This document shows, in pieces, positions 19,006 to 27,095 of a stretch of 64,000 bases of DNA; the first letter of the stretch is position 1, and each line of letters opens with the position of its first letter. This DNA comes from Flavobacteriales bacterium. Lineage in GTDB: Bacteria; Bacteroidota; Bacteroidia; Flavobacteriales_F; PHOS-HE28. The DNA lies in the NCBI GenBank assembly GCA_016710965.1, contig JADJTW010000013.1:1-64000 (forward strand), read 5' to 3'. Below the pieces are notes generated by a model, which was not told the DNA's origin, ran no database searches, and saw nothing but the letters and a program-made list of their open reading frames with translations. Position numbers and translations under genes: made by a program.

Positions 19006-21116
19006 GCCAGTTCGATCACGATCGTGGATCCATCCAGCGCGCGCGATCCGGGCGGCAACGATTGCCTGCGCACCATTCCATTGCCCTGCACGCGCACACG
19101 CAGGCCGCGGTTCTCCAGGATGTACAGCGCGTCCTTCAGCCCCATGCCCAGCACGTTGGGCACCATGTCGGTGGCATCGCTGGGCACATTGCGCGGACTG
19201 ACCATGACCGTGCTGTCGCCAGCCAGGGTGCTCATCCATTCCCCTTCGCCCTCCTGCTGGAAGGGAACGCCGAGCCCTTCGAGCGCGGCGCGCAGATCGC
19301 TGGCGCGCCCGCTCATGCTCACCGGCGTGCGCGGACCGGTGGCTTCGGCAAGCTGGGTTCCGTGCTGCAGCTCCAGCCGATTGCTGTAGATCTTGTCGGC
19401 GATCTCCTTGAAGACCGGACCGGCCACCACGTTGCCGTAGATGCCGCTCATGGTGGGACCGTTGACCACCACGATGCAGCTGTACTTGGGCGCATCGGCA
19501 GGGAAGTAGCCCACGAAGGAGGCCTGGTAGCTGACGCCGTGCTGCTTGTAGCTGCCGTTGCGCGCGATCTGCGCCGTGCCGGTCTTTCCAGCGATGGCGA
19601 AGTGCGCGGCCTTCAGGTTGGTCGCCGTGCCGCTGTCCACCACGCCTTGCAGCAGGCCGCGCACGGTGGCCAGCGTCTTGTCGCTGCAGAGGCGCTCGTT
19701 GAGCACGCGCGGCTCGAAGCGCTCCGTGATGCGGCCGTTGCGCGACACGTGCGAAACGAACTGCGGCTGCATCATGCGTCCGTTGTTCGCTACGGCATTG
19801 TAGAAGGTGAGCGTCTGCAAAGGCGTTACCGCTACTTCGTATCCGATGCTCATCCACGGGAGGCTCACTCCGCTCCAGCCACGCTCACCGGGACCGCGCA
19901 GTGTGGGCACGGCCTCGCCAGGGATCATCACCCCGGTGGCTTCGTGCAAGTGGAAGCGCCGGAGGCCCTCGACGAACTTGCGGGGCTCCTTGCCGAATGC
20001 CTTCGTGACCGCGAGGCTGATGCCGGTGTTGAGCGAGAGCTCGAACGAGCGTCGTACGGTCATCTTCCGGTGCAAGCCCTCGTGCGAATCGTGCATAACA
20101 CGGTCGTGGTAGGGTATGCGGCCCCATTTGGTATCCACCGTGTCCTCGGGGTTGATGAGGCCCTCTTCCAACCCGACCATGATCGAGGCCAGCTTGAAGG
20201 TGGATCCCGGCTCCGTCGCCTCGCCCACGGCATAGTTCATCGCCTCGACGTACGTGCTGTCATCCCTTCGGGTGAGGTTGCTGATGGCCTTGATGCGGCC
20301 GGTCTCCACTTCCATGACCACCACGCAGCCGTATTGCGCACCGTGCTTGCGCAACTGCGCCTCGAGCGCGGCATCAGCCACGTCCTGCAGGTTCACATCA
20401 ATGGTGCTATGCACATCGCTGCCCGGCACAGGCTCAACGCCTTCGCCATTGTCCATGGGCATCCATACGCCGCCTGCGAGCCTGCGCTCCAGCCGACGAC
20501 CGGTTACGCCTTTAAGCCATTTGTCGTACCCGCCCTCGAGGCCGATGGCCTTGGCGCTGCTATCGCGCAGCACATAGCCCACACTGCGAGCGGCCAACCT
20601 GCCGAAAGGCCGCATGCGCACAAGCCTCTTCTCGGTAACTAGCCCGCTCTTGAACCGGCCATCGCGATAGAGCGGGAATTCCCGCAAGGCCTGCACCTGC
20701 ATGTGGTTGGCGTTGCGCTTCACCAGGTAATAGCGCTCCTTGCGATGCCGCGCATCGCGCAGATCGCGTTCGTACTCCTCTGCGGTGCGATCGCCGAAGA
20801 GCTTCGCGAGATGCCACGCGAGCGAGTCGATCGCTGCCTCGAATCGCTCATGGGTGAGCGCTTCGGCCGCGAGGTCCATGCGCACATCGTATTCGGGCAC
20901 GCTGGTCGCGAGCAGACGGCCGTCCTCGCTGTAGATGTGCCCGCGCTCGGGCTGCACGGTGCGCCACGTGGTGCTCACGGTGGCCACCTTCGCCCGCCAC
21001 GCATCGCCTTCAACGAGCTGTATGCGGAAGAGCTGCACCGCGATGGCGATCGCGAAGAGCACCACACCGATGTACACGATGCCTGATCGAACGCGGATGG
21101 GCTTGCTCGCGCTCAT
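19002..21116 (-). CDS. ftsI: Septal penicillin-binding protein FtsI with PASTA domain
   Basis: Class B PBP that crosslinks septal peptidoglycan. One N-terminal membrane helix (about residues 13-30) is followed by the dimerisation domain with QPERGHIYSEDGRLLATS. The transpeptidase catalytic set is complete: STFK at 305-308, SLNTG further on, and AGKTGTAQIA. The last ~65 residues, from VPNVLGMGLKDALYILENRG to the end, form a PASTA domain, typical of Bacteroidota and Firmicutes FtsI but absent from E. coli. The 704-residue length fits. Its start overlaps the ftsL stop by 4 bp. Confidence 0.97.
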   Translation of the reverse strand: MSASKPIRVRSGIVYIGVVLFAIAIAVQLFRIQLVEGDAWRAKVATVSTTWRTVQPERGHIYSEDGRLLATSVPEYDVRMDLAAEALTHERFEAAIDSLAWHLAKLFGDRTAEEYERDLRDARHRKERYYLVKRNANHMQVQALREFPLYRDGRFKSGLVTEKRLVRMRPFGRLAARSVGYVLRDSSAKAIGLEGGYDKWLKGVTGRRLERRLAGGVWMPMDNGEGVEPVPGSDVHSTIDVNLQDVADAALEAQLRKHGAQYGCVVVMEVETGRIKAISNLTRRDDSTYVEAMNYAVGEATEPGSTFKLASIMVGLEEGLINPEDTVDTKWGRIPYHDRVMHDSHEGLHRKMTVRRSFELSLNTGISLAVTKAFGKEPRKFVEGLRRFHLHEATGVMIPGEAVPTLRGPGERGWSGVSLPWMSIGYEVAVTPLQTLTFYNAVANNGRMMQPQFVSHVSRNGRITERFEPRVLNERLCSDKTLATVRGLLQGVVDSGTATNLKAAHFAIAGKTGTAQIARNGSYKQHGVSYQASFVGYFPADAPKYSCIVVVNGPTMSGIYGNVVAGPVFKEIADKIYSNRLELQHGTQLAEATGPRTPVSMSGRASDLRAALEGLGVPFQQEGEGEWMSTLAGDSTVMVSPRNVPSDATDMVPNVLGMGLKDALYILENRGLRVRVQGNGMVRRQSLPPGSRALDGSTIVIELA

Positions 21117-21544
21117 GGAGTGCGGGTGCTTTCGAGGTCCTTCTTGTCCACGGGCAACTGCACAGGCGGCACGCGGCTCTCGTGCAGGCCGAGCCCCTCG
21201 ATGCGACCTGCCACCTGGCTCTGCTGCTCCTGCTTCTCGAGCTCGGCGCGAACGGTGAGGTATTCGGCGCGCTGCTCCTTGAGCTCGGCGCCGGTACGCT
21301 CCAGATCGCGTACGATGCGCTCGGTGTGGTAACCGTAGGCGATGTAGGTGATCATGAGCGCGGCGCAGAAGAGGATGAAGGGCATGTTGCCAAGAACCTT
21401 CTCCTTGGTGAGGAAGCTGCCGTTGAGCACACTGATGAGCATGCGCGGCAGTCGGGTGGCAGCACCGGGCTTCCCGCCAAGTCGGGATGAAGGCCTCTTC
21501 GCCCTGGGTGCTTCTTTCGCCTTCTCCTCCCGTAAGCGGTTCAT
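21113..21544 (-). CDS. ftsL: FtsL-like cell division protein
   Basis: A 143-residue bitopic protein: a basic, Pro-rich cytoplasmic N-terminus (about 50 residues), one membrane helix MPFILFCAALMITYIAYGYH (about residues 54-74), then a Glu/Gln-rich coiled coil. This is the FtsL layout; sequence similarity in FtsL is always low. Position between rsmH and ftsI, with 4-bp overlaps on both sides, is the strongest evidence. It would pair with FtsQ and activate FtsW-FtsI. Confidence 0.85.
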   Translation of the reverse strand: MNRLREEKAKEAPRAKRPSSRLGGKPGAATRLPRMLISVLNGSFLTKEKVLGNMPFILFCAALMITYIAYGYHTERIVRDLERTGAELKEQRAEYLTVRAELEKQEQQSQVAGRIEGLGLHESRVPPVQLPVDKKDLESTRTP

Positions 21545-22446
21545 GTGCGTATGGCTGTTCTCAATCGAGCGCTGCGTGCCCGTGGGTTCCTTGCTGTCTC
21601 TTCCTCATCCGGTTGTCTGGCCTTGTTGCTCGAAGGATCGAATGGTCGTGTGCGGTTACCGTAGAGGTCCTTGGTCTCCACACCGCCGAGGTCGCCGCTG
21701 CGCATCCAGTTCTTCACCAAGCGATCCTCCAGGCTGTGATAGCTCATCACCACCAATGCACCGCCCGGCTTGATCACTTGGGCGCTTTGCTTAAGCAGCG
21801 CTTCAAGCGAGCCGAGCTCGTCGTTCACCGCGATGCGAAGCGCTTGGAAGACCTGCGCGCGGAAGGCGCTCTCGTCGCGCTTGGGCGTTACAGGGTCCAA
21901 CGCGGCGATCAACTCGTAGGTGGTGCCTATCCGCCGTGCGCTCCGCGCCTTCACTATCGCCCTGGCCACGCGCATGGCACCTTGCACCTCACCGTAGTTG
22001 CCCAGCACTCCGGCCAGCCGCACTTCGTCGTAGCTGTTCACCAGATCGGCGGCAGTGCGCTTCGCGCGCCGGTCCATTCGCATATCCAACGGCCCATCGT
22101 GCCTTATGCTGAAGCCCCGCGCACCGGTATCGAACTGATGGCTGCTCACGCCCAGATCGGCAAGCAGCCCATCGATGGGTAGCATGTGCAGGTAGCGGAG
22201 GTGGTTCTTCAGCCACCGGAAATCGGCCTTCACCAGTGTGAAGCGCTCATCGCGCAGCGCGTTCTTCCACGCATCGCGGTCGCGATCGAACGCTACCAAA
22301 TGGCCGAATGGACCGAGACGCTCAAGGATGGCCTTGCTGTGGCCGCCGCCGCCGAAGGTGGCATCTACATAGACGCCATCGGGCCGGATGTTCAATCCTT
22401 CGAGACAGGCTTGTAAAAGAACGGGGTCGTGGTACTCATGCGCCAT
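21541..22446 (-). CDS. rsmH: 16S rRNA (cytosine(1402)-N(4))-methyltransferase
   Basis: Methylates N4 of C1402 in 16S rRNA. The start MAHEYHDPVLLQACLEGLNI is the family's conserved opening. VYVDATFGGGGHSKAILERL is the SAM-binding motif, LLADLGVSSHQFD the motif IV region, and ALVVMSYHSLEDRLVKNWM the C-terminal conserved block. The 301-residue length is normal. It overlaps mraZ by 11 bp and ftsL by 4 bp, as second gene of the operon. Confidence 0.98.
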   Translation of the reverse strand: MAHEYHDPVLLQACLEGLNIRPDGVYVDATFGGGGHSKAILERLGPFGHLVAFDRDRDAWKNALRDERFTLVKADFRWLKNHLRYLHMLPIDGLLADLGVSSHQFDTGARGFSIRHDGPLDMRMDRRAKRTAADLVNSYDEVRLAGVLGNYGEVQGAMRVARAIVKARSARRIGTTYELIAALDPVTPKRDESAFRAQVFQALRIAVNDELGSLEALLKQSAQVIKPGGALVVMSYHSLEDRLVKNWMRSGDLGGVETKDLYGNRTRPFDPSSNKARQPDEEETARNPRARSARLRTAIRT

Positions 22447-22900
22447 TGGCTTTGGGGCTACCGCCCATGACTTTCGCGGCCAACGACTTGAAGTCCCTCT
22501 TCCCGCTCAATGCACCCTTGTGCAGCGTCTCGCTCCAGATCTCGATGCGATCGCCCATGCCCGAGAACACGATGTCCTTGCCCAGGGCGGCATAGTCCAT
22601 CAGTGGCTTGGGAATAAGCAAGCGCCCGTTCGCGTCGAGCTCCACCGGCGTGGCCCCGTTGAGGAACAGCCGGATGAACTCCACGTTGTCGGGGTCGAAG
22701 CGGTTCAGCTTGCGCACATCGGCGCTGGTGCGGTTCCACTCCTCCTTCGGATAGAGCACGAGGCATTGGCTGAACACCTCGCGGTTGACCACGAAGCCCT
22801 TGGCCGCTTCTGCGCCCAGCTGCTTCTTCAGCGCAGCGGGCAAGAGCACGCGGCTCTTGGCGTCCAAGGTGCTTGGGTACTCCCCGAGTAGGTCCAGCAT
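22436..22900 (-). CDS. mraZ: Transcriptional regulator MraZ
   Basis: First gene of the dcw operon; 154 residues with two AbrB-like halves. MLDLLGEYPSTLDAKSRVLL, then PAALKK, is the first DXXXR-type motif and VELDANGRLLIPKPLMDYAA the second. MraZ oligomerises as a ring and binds repeats of TGGGN spaced 10 bp in its own promoter, usually repressing. Exactly such repeats lie 42-66 bp upstream here, so autoregulation of the whole operon is likely. Confidence 0.97.
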   Translation of the reverse strand: MLDLLGEYPSTLDAKSRVLLPAALKKQLGAEAAKGFVVNREVFSQCLVLYPKEEWNRTSADVRKLNRFDPDNVEFIRLFLNGATPVELDANGRLLIPKPLMDYAALGKDIVFSGMGDRIEIWSETLHKGALSGKRDFKSLAAKVMGGSPKANGA

Positions 22901-22941
22901 GATGCATTCGAGCAGGAATGGTCGCGAAAATAGATGGGTTC

Positions 22942-22966
22942 ACCCACCAATTCCCACGATCTCCCC
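22942..22966 (-). promoter_or_regulatory. MraZ operator: three TGGGN-type repeats
   Basis: On the minus strand GGGGA (22966-22962), TGGGA (22956-22952) and TGGGT (22946-22942) are each separated by five bases, giving the 10-bp period expected for MraZ binding. The first differs from TGGGN by one base. The block ends 42 bp before the mraZ start codon, a suitable place to block transcription initiation or early elongation. Confidence 0.75.
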
Positions 22967-23056
22967 CTGTTCTGCCTTTTTGTTGATAAAACTTCAACGG
23001 CGAATCTAGGTCGAAGTTGTGAAATGCCCTAGAATGGCCGACGTTCAAGCTATAAA

Positions 23057-23077
23057 TGGGCGTGGGAAAATGTGGGG
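23057..23077 (+). promoter_or_regulatory. Second TGGGN cluster, facing the hydrolase gene
   Basis: TGGGA (23063-23067) and TGGGG (23073-23077) are spaced by five bases on the plus strand, with another TGGGC at 23057. They could be a weaker MraZ site serving the divergent side of the 372-bp intergenic region 22901-23272. That region holds no convincing gene; an ORF at 23019-23288 overlaps the hydrolase start and looks spurious. Confidence 0.4.
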
Positions 23078-23272
23078 GTTATCAACAACAACGCCTTACA
23101 ACTTGGCTTCGGGCATGGGGCGTTCCTCAGCGCACGACCTGCCGCCTAGGATCGATGCCTGGAGCATGAGCGTCCTGCGCACGTCCACATGCGCATGTGC
23201 AAAGCCGGACAGGCACGGGCGGCTTGGTGCTAGTGGCCGAATACCTTTGGGCGAACCGCGGGGAGGCGTCAG

Positions 23273-24046
23273 ATGCAGTATTCACTGAAGGAAAAAGGCG
23301 AGTTCAAGTACATTGATGTGGGCGTTGGCCCACCGCTGGTGTTCTTGCACGGCCTGTTCGGCGCACTGAGCAATTTCGAGGGGCCCATCGCTCATTTCGG
23401 GGGACGGTATCGCGTGCTGATGCCCATGCTGCCGCTGTACACCTTGCCGATGCTCAATACCAACGTGCCGGCGCTGGCCGATTTCCTGGAACGCTTCCTG
23501 GTGCACCTCGGGTTATCGGAAGTGAACCTGCTGGGCAATTCCTTGGGAGGGCATGTCGCCTTGGTATACTGCACCAGGCACGCCCAGCGCATCCGCACGC
23601 TCATCCTCACCGGCAGCAGCGGGCTTTACGAGAACGCCTTCGGGGGCGGCTTTCCGCGACGGGAGGACAAGGAATTCCTGCGCCAGCGCATCGCGCTCAC
23701 CTTCCACGATCCCCGGCATGTGACGGACGAACTGGTGGAGGAATGCTACGAGACAGTGAATGACAAGGGCAAGCTCATCCGGATCCTGTCGCTGGCCAAG
23801 AGCGCCATACGCCACAACATGGCCAAGGACCTGCCTAACCTGAAGATGCCCGTATGCCTGGTTTGGGGAAAGCAGGATACCATCACTCCCCCGCAAGTAG
23901 CCGAGGAATTCCATTCGCTCATTCCGCACAGCGAGCTCTACTGGATCGACAACTGCGGGCACGCAGCCATGATGGAACACCCCGATGCGTTCAACGCGAT
24001 CGTGGATGCCTGGCTGGCTAAAACCCTGGGAAAGGCACAAGGCTGA
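23273..24046 (+). CDS. Alpha/beta hydrolase
   Basis: A 257-residue alpha/beta hydrolase fold enzyme. The oxyanion loop is PLVFLHGLFGALSNFEG, the nucleophile elbow is LLGNSLGGHVAL with Ser90, the acid is in VWGKQDTITPP, and the catalytic His is in NCGHAAMMEHPDAF. The triad is therefore complete. No signal peptide, so it is cytoplasmic. Substrate is unknown. It is divergent from mraZ and 90 bp upstream of engB; a hydrolase at this place next to the dcw cluster is frequent in Bacteroidota, which suggests a link to cell envelope or ester metabolism, but that is inference. Confidence 0.9.
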   Translation: MQYSLKEKGEFKYIDVGVGPPLVFLHGLFGALSNFEGPIAHFGGRYRVLMPMLPLYTLPMLNTNVPALADFLERFLVHLGLSEVNLLGNSLGGHVALVYCTRHAQRIRTLILTGSSGLYENAFGGGFPRREDKEFLRQRIALTFHDPRHVTDELVEECYETVNDKGKLIRILSLAKSAIRHNMAKDLPNLKMPVCLVWGKQDTITPPQVAEEFHSLIPHSELYWIDNCGHAAMMEHPDAFNAIVDAWLAKTLGKAQG

Positions 24047-24136
24047 AGGAGCCATGCCGAATTGAAAGAGGATCCGGATCCCCACAGGCTTGCTCCTTCC
24101 TATCCTTCAGCCATTGCGTTCAACCTCGCACCTTCC

Positions 24137-24757
24137 ATGAAGTCCCTCATCGCCGAGCACCTCGGCAGCGGCCGCGAAGCGAAGAGCTGGCCCAAGCCGT
24201 CGTTGCCCGAATACGCGTTCATCGGCCGCAGCAACGTGGGCAAGAGCTCGTTGATCAACATGCTCTGCAACATCAACAAGCTCGCGCGGGTGAGCAACAC
24301 CCCGGGACGCACGCGCAACGTGGAGCACTTCCGGGTTGAAGGAACCCTGAAGAGCGATGCGCCGTGGATGCTCGCCGACCTTCCTGGCTATGGCTTCGCG
24401 AAGGTGAGCCAGACCGAGCGCGAAGCCTGGCATAAGATGATCGAGCGCTACCTCCGCGAACGCGAGAACCTCCAGTTGGTCTTCCTCCTGATCGATTCGC
24501 GCCTGGCACCGCAGGCCAATGACCTGGACATGGTGCGGTGGCTGGGCACCAACAAGATCCCCTTCGCCATCGCGTTCACCAAGAGCGACAAGCTGAACCA
24601 GCCCAAGGTGCAAAGCAATGTGGCGCTCTTCCGCCGCGAACTGAAGAAGACATGGCAGGACTTGCCGCTCATGTTCATCACCAGCGCCGAGACCGCCAAG
24701 GGCCGGGACGAGTTGCTGGAGTACATCGAGACGATCAACGCAGGGTGGCGACACTGA
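24137..24757 (+). CDS. engB: Ribosome biogenesis GTPase EngB/YsxC
   Basis: GTPase needed for assembly of the large ribosomal subunit. G1 is FIGRSNVGKSSLIN (from residue 29), G2 lies in NTPGRTRNVEHF, G3 is DLPGYGFAKV and G4 is FTKSDKLNQ; SAETAKG supplies G5. The start at 24137 (MKSLIAEHLGSGREAKSWPK) is the usual N-terminal pattern; the longer ORF from 24062 adds an unrelated tail. It is 206 residues long. Its 3' end faces gldC. Confidence 0.96.
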   Translation: MKSLIAEHLGSGREAKSWPKPSLPEYAFIGRSNVGKSSLINMLCNINKLARVSNTPGRTRNVEHFRVEGTLKSDAPWMLADLPGYGFAKVSQTEREAWHKMIERYLRERENLQLVFLLIDSRLAPQANDLDMVRWLGTNKIPFAIAFTKSDKLNQPKVQSNVALFRRELKKTWQDLPLMFITSAETAKGRDELLEYIETINAGWRH

Positions 24758-24834
24758 GGGCTGTGGCAGCAGCAGGGGCAAGTGCTGCGGCAGCACGGGG
24801 GCAATCCACCTCTCCGGCGCAGTGAAGGGCGCCA

Positions 24835-25182
24835 CTTCCCCGCCTGCCCCTTCTCCTTCTTCAACTCCGGCAGCATGTGCTCGGCGAAGTAGGCCCCGAA
24901 GTCGCGCATTTGCGCAGCCATCTTCCCTTCTCCGGTAGCGCGCTCGAACGTGTCCGCCAGCGTTAGGATGTTCTGGTGGAAGAAGGCCTTCATCTCCTCA
25001 ACGGTCATTTCCTTGGTCCAGAGGTCGATGCGCAGGGTATTCTTCTCCTCGGCATCCCACAGGCTTAACAGCACGGCCTTGCTGGAGCTCTTCTCGTGAT
25101 TGTCCTCGGCCATCCAATCGATGCGCTCGGGCACGTGGTTGTCATCGAGGTGGACGGTGAGGCGGATGTCGGAGGTTTTCAT
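24835..25182 (-). CDS. gldC: Gliding motility protein GldC (stop codon unclear)
   Basis: MKTSDIRLTVHLDDNHVPER, then IDW, SKAVLLSLWDAEEKNTLRID and MTVEEMKAFFHQNILTLADT match GldC, a small cytoplasmic protein that associates with the GldB lipoprotein in gliding and T9SS function. The recognisable protein is about 116 residues and ends near ELKKEKGQAGK at about 24835. The frame has no stop there: it stays open to 24448, antisense through the 3' half of engB. None of the three frames stops promptly. A lost stop, a small indel in the G-rich stretch 24835-24860, or a true extended product are all possible. The coordinates given cover only the conserved core. Confidence 0.85.
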
Positions 25183-25247
25183 CAAGCTAAAAAAAAACAT
25201 CAGTGCGAATTTGTTGGAAGGCGCATGAGCGTTCAGCGAAGCTTTGG

Positions 25248-26264
25248 TCAGGGTTTGTACGTGGCCAGGATCGCGCGTGCATCATCCATGGCAAGCAGCT
25301 GCGGAAGTGTTGCATCCGGGTTGGCTCGCACGTATGCCATCACCATGCGGTATCCGATCCATTCACCCACATGGCCGGGGCTCTCGTGCGGGAATCCATT
25401 GGTGAAAGGCCCGTCGTTCATCAAGCGTGCGATGACTTCATTGTCCTTGCTGAAGAGCTGGTCCTTGCCCACGATGTCCTTCCACATGAGGTATTCGTTG
25501 GACTCGCACCAGGCCAGTTGTTCCTTGCTGAAAGCGAATTTGAGCTCCGCGTCCGTCTCAGGAAGCAAGGCATCCAGTATCACCATCACCTTTCCGGTCT
25601 CCACGAGATTGGTAAGCAGGTCGGCGCCACGGATATCCTTGGTGTAGTGAACGAGCAGCCAGCCCTTGAGCGCGCTGGGTACGAGCATCCCGGGTGCCAT
25701 GCGGTCCTTCACATATTGCGGGAAGGTCTCCGGTGCTAAATAACCGATCACCGGATGGTCCTTGCCGATGAACCATTCGACACCGATTCCCAGCACACTG
25801 TCCGTGGGGAAGATGCCGTAGTTGTATCCGCTGTTGAAGGCGATCACACGCGGCACCAGGCTATCGGGGAACAGCGTGCGCAGGCGCTCGAAGGCCAGTT
25901 CCAGTTGAGCTCGCTGCGGCTCGAGATCGCCAAGCACAGTGTCCACCGCACGTTGTGCAGCGCTCCAATCGGGATCCAGCACGAAACGGTGCAGCACCAT
26001 GGCCAATCGCGGGTCGTTGATGGGCGCTCCTTGCAGGATGTCCTCGATGTACGCCCGGTAGAAATCACCGTAGGTGGCGTATGCCCTCAGGCTCACGGCG
26101 GCCATGCTGTCGGGCGTCGCGTGGAAAAGCTCCTGGTCCAGTCGTTCGATGCGCAGGTCAAGGTCCACCGCAGGCTCCACCTCCACCACGGTTCCGTCGG
26201 TGCATGCGAACAACGCTCCGATGGCTATGATCAGCACGGTCTTGGTTGAGCGAAGCGGCAGCAC
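25248..26264 (-). CDS. gldB: Gliding motility lipoprotein GldB
   Basis: A probable GTG start at 26264 gives a signal peptide ending in the lipobox IGALFAC, so the mature protein is lipidated. The body has YGDFYRAYIEDILQG, VIAFNSGYNYGIFPTDSVLG, GVEWFIGKDHPVIGYL and HESPGHVGEWIGYRMV, the recognisable GldB pattern with its conserved Pro, Tyr and Gly positions. About 338 residues. GldB is required for gliding in Flavobacterium and sits at the inner face of the envelope. The next upstream ATG (26321) would overlap the divergent gene, which supports the GTG. It is followed by gldC, the usual pair. Confidence 0.92.
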   Translation of the reverse strand: MLPLRSTKTVLIIAIGALFACTDGTVVEVEPAVDLDLRIERLDQELFHATPDSMAAVSLRAYATYGDFYRAYIEDILQGAPINDPRLAMVLHRFVLDPDWSAAQRAVDTVLGDLEPQRAQLELAFERLRTLFPDSLVPRVIAFNSGYNYGIFPTDSVLGIGVEWFIGKDHPVIGYLAPETFPQYVKDRMAPGMLVPSALKGWLLVHYTKDIRGADLLTNLVETGKVMVILDALLPETDAELKFAFSKEQLAWCESNEYLMWKDIVGKDQLFSKDNEVIARLMNDGPFTNGFPHESPGHVGEWIGYRMVMAYVRANPDATLPQLLAMDDARAILATYKP

Positions 26265-26274
26265 GTTACTTTTG
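26245..26274 (+). promoter_or_regulatory. Bacteroidota-type promoter for the beta-barrel gene
   Basis: TACTTTTG at 26267-26274 fits the -7 consensus TAnnTTTG exactly, and GTTG at 26245-26248 lies at a suitable distance for the -33 element. The ATG follows 27 bp later at 26302. The elements overlap the first codons of the divergent gldB. Confidence 0.55.
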
Positions 26275-26301
26275 ACCGACCGAAATCGAGCCCCCAAACC
26301 T

Positions 26302-27032
26302 ATGAACAAGGCCATCGCCATTCTCGCAGCAGCGTTCGTCGCTTGCACCACCACCCTGAATGCACAAGACGCGGCCGATACCGAAGGCGTTCGCTTCGGC
26401 ATCAAGCTGGCGCCCAACATGGGCTTCGTGCAATCGGAGACCAAGGGCATCGATGGCAACGGTGCGGGCTTCGGATACACCTTCGGCCTGCTGACCGAGT
26501 TCCCCATCGGCACTTCCGGTAATTACCGTTTTGCCACCGGCCTCTTCCTGAACAACCTAACGGGCAAGTGGAAGTCGAACTTCACGTACCAGGCTACGCC
26601 AATGCGAGCGCCGGTCAAGACGAAGGACTGGAGACCGACGTGAAACTGCAGTACGTTGAAGTACCGCTCACGGTAAAACTGATGACCAATGAGATCGGCT
26701 ACATGCGCTACTACGGCCAGATCGGGTTCGGCAATGCGTTCAACATCCGAGCGAAATCGGATCAGGTGGTGGCCAAGATCGATGGCACGCGCGCCGATGG
26801 CCAACCGATCGTGAGCGAGTTCACGGAACTGTCCGATGAGGACCTGCAGGACGACATCATGCTCTATAAGGTGAGCCTCGTGGTGGGTGCGGGCATGGAG
26901 TACAACTTCAGCGGCAACACCAGCTTGCTCGTTGGCATCACCTACAACAACGGCTTCACCAACATCCTCGATATCGAGGGTGCCAAGGCGAAGGCGCACT
27001 ACATCGAGCTCACCACAGGCGTCTTCTTTTGA
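26302..27032 (+). pseudogene. PorT-like outer-membrane beta-barrel protein, one frameshift
   Basis: ATG 26302 begins a signal peptide, MNKAIAILAAAFVACTTTLN, cut near LNA-QD. GVRFGIKLAPNMGFV and FGYTFGLLTEFPIG are early barrel strands. The frame then breaks at about 26590-26610, and the continuation (LQYVEVPLTVKLM, YYGQIGFGNAFNIR, VVGAGMEYNFSGNTSLLVGI, ending YIELTTGVFF) is in another frame up to 27032. Joined, it is about 243 residues, right for a PorT/outer-membrane beta-barrel family protein, and the aromatic C-terminal residue is typical for BAM substrates. One indel and otherwise full conservation suggests a sequencing error or very recent mutation. Neighbouring gldB/gldC suggest a T9SS connection. 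Confidence 0.75.
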
Positions 27033-27053
27033 ACCACGACCGGCACAACGCAT

Positions 27054-27083
27054 CGAAGCCCTGTTCACCTGAACAGGGCTTCG
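27054..27083 (+). terminator. Terminator after the beta-barrel gene
   Basis: CGAAGCCCTGTTC (27054-27066) pairs with GAACAGGGCTTCG (27071-27083) across ACCT, followed by CACTTTTGTG. It separates the barrel gene from nadE, whose ATG is only 12 bp further on. Confidence 0.8.
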
Positions 27084-27095
27084 CACTTTTGTGAC

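Noticed and set aside
22901..23272. Replication origin
   Set aside because: Only two DnaA-box-like 9-mers, no AT-rich unwinding region, and no dnaA or dnaN nearby.
23019..23288. Small gene between mraZ and the hydrolase
   Set aside because: The 89-codon frame overlaps the hydrolase start, has no recognisable domain and covers the regulatory repeats.
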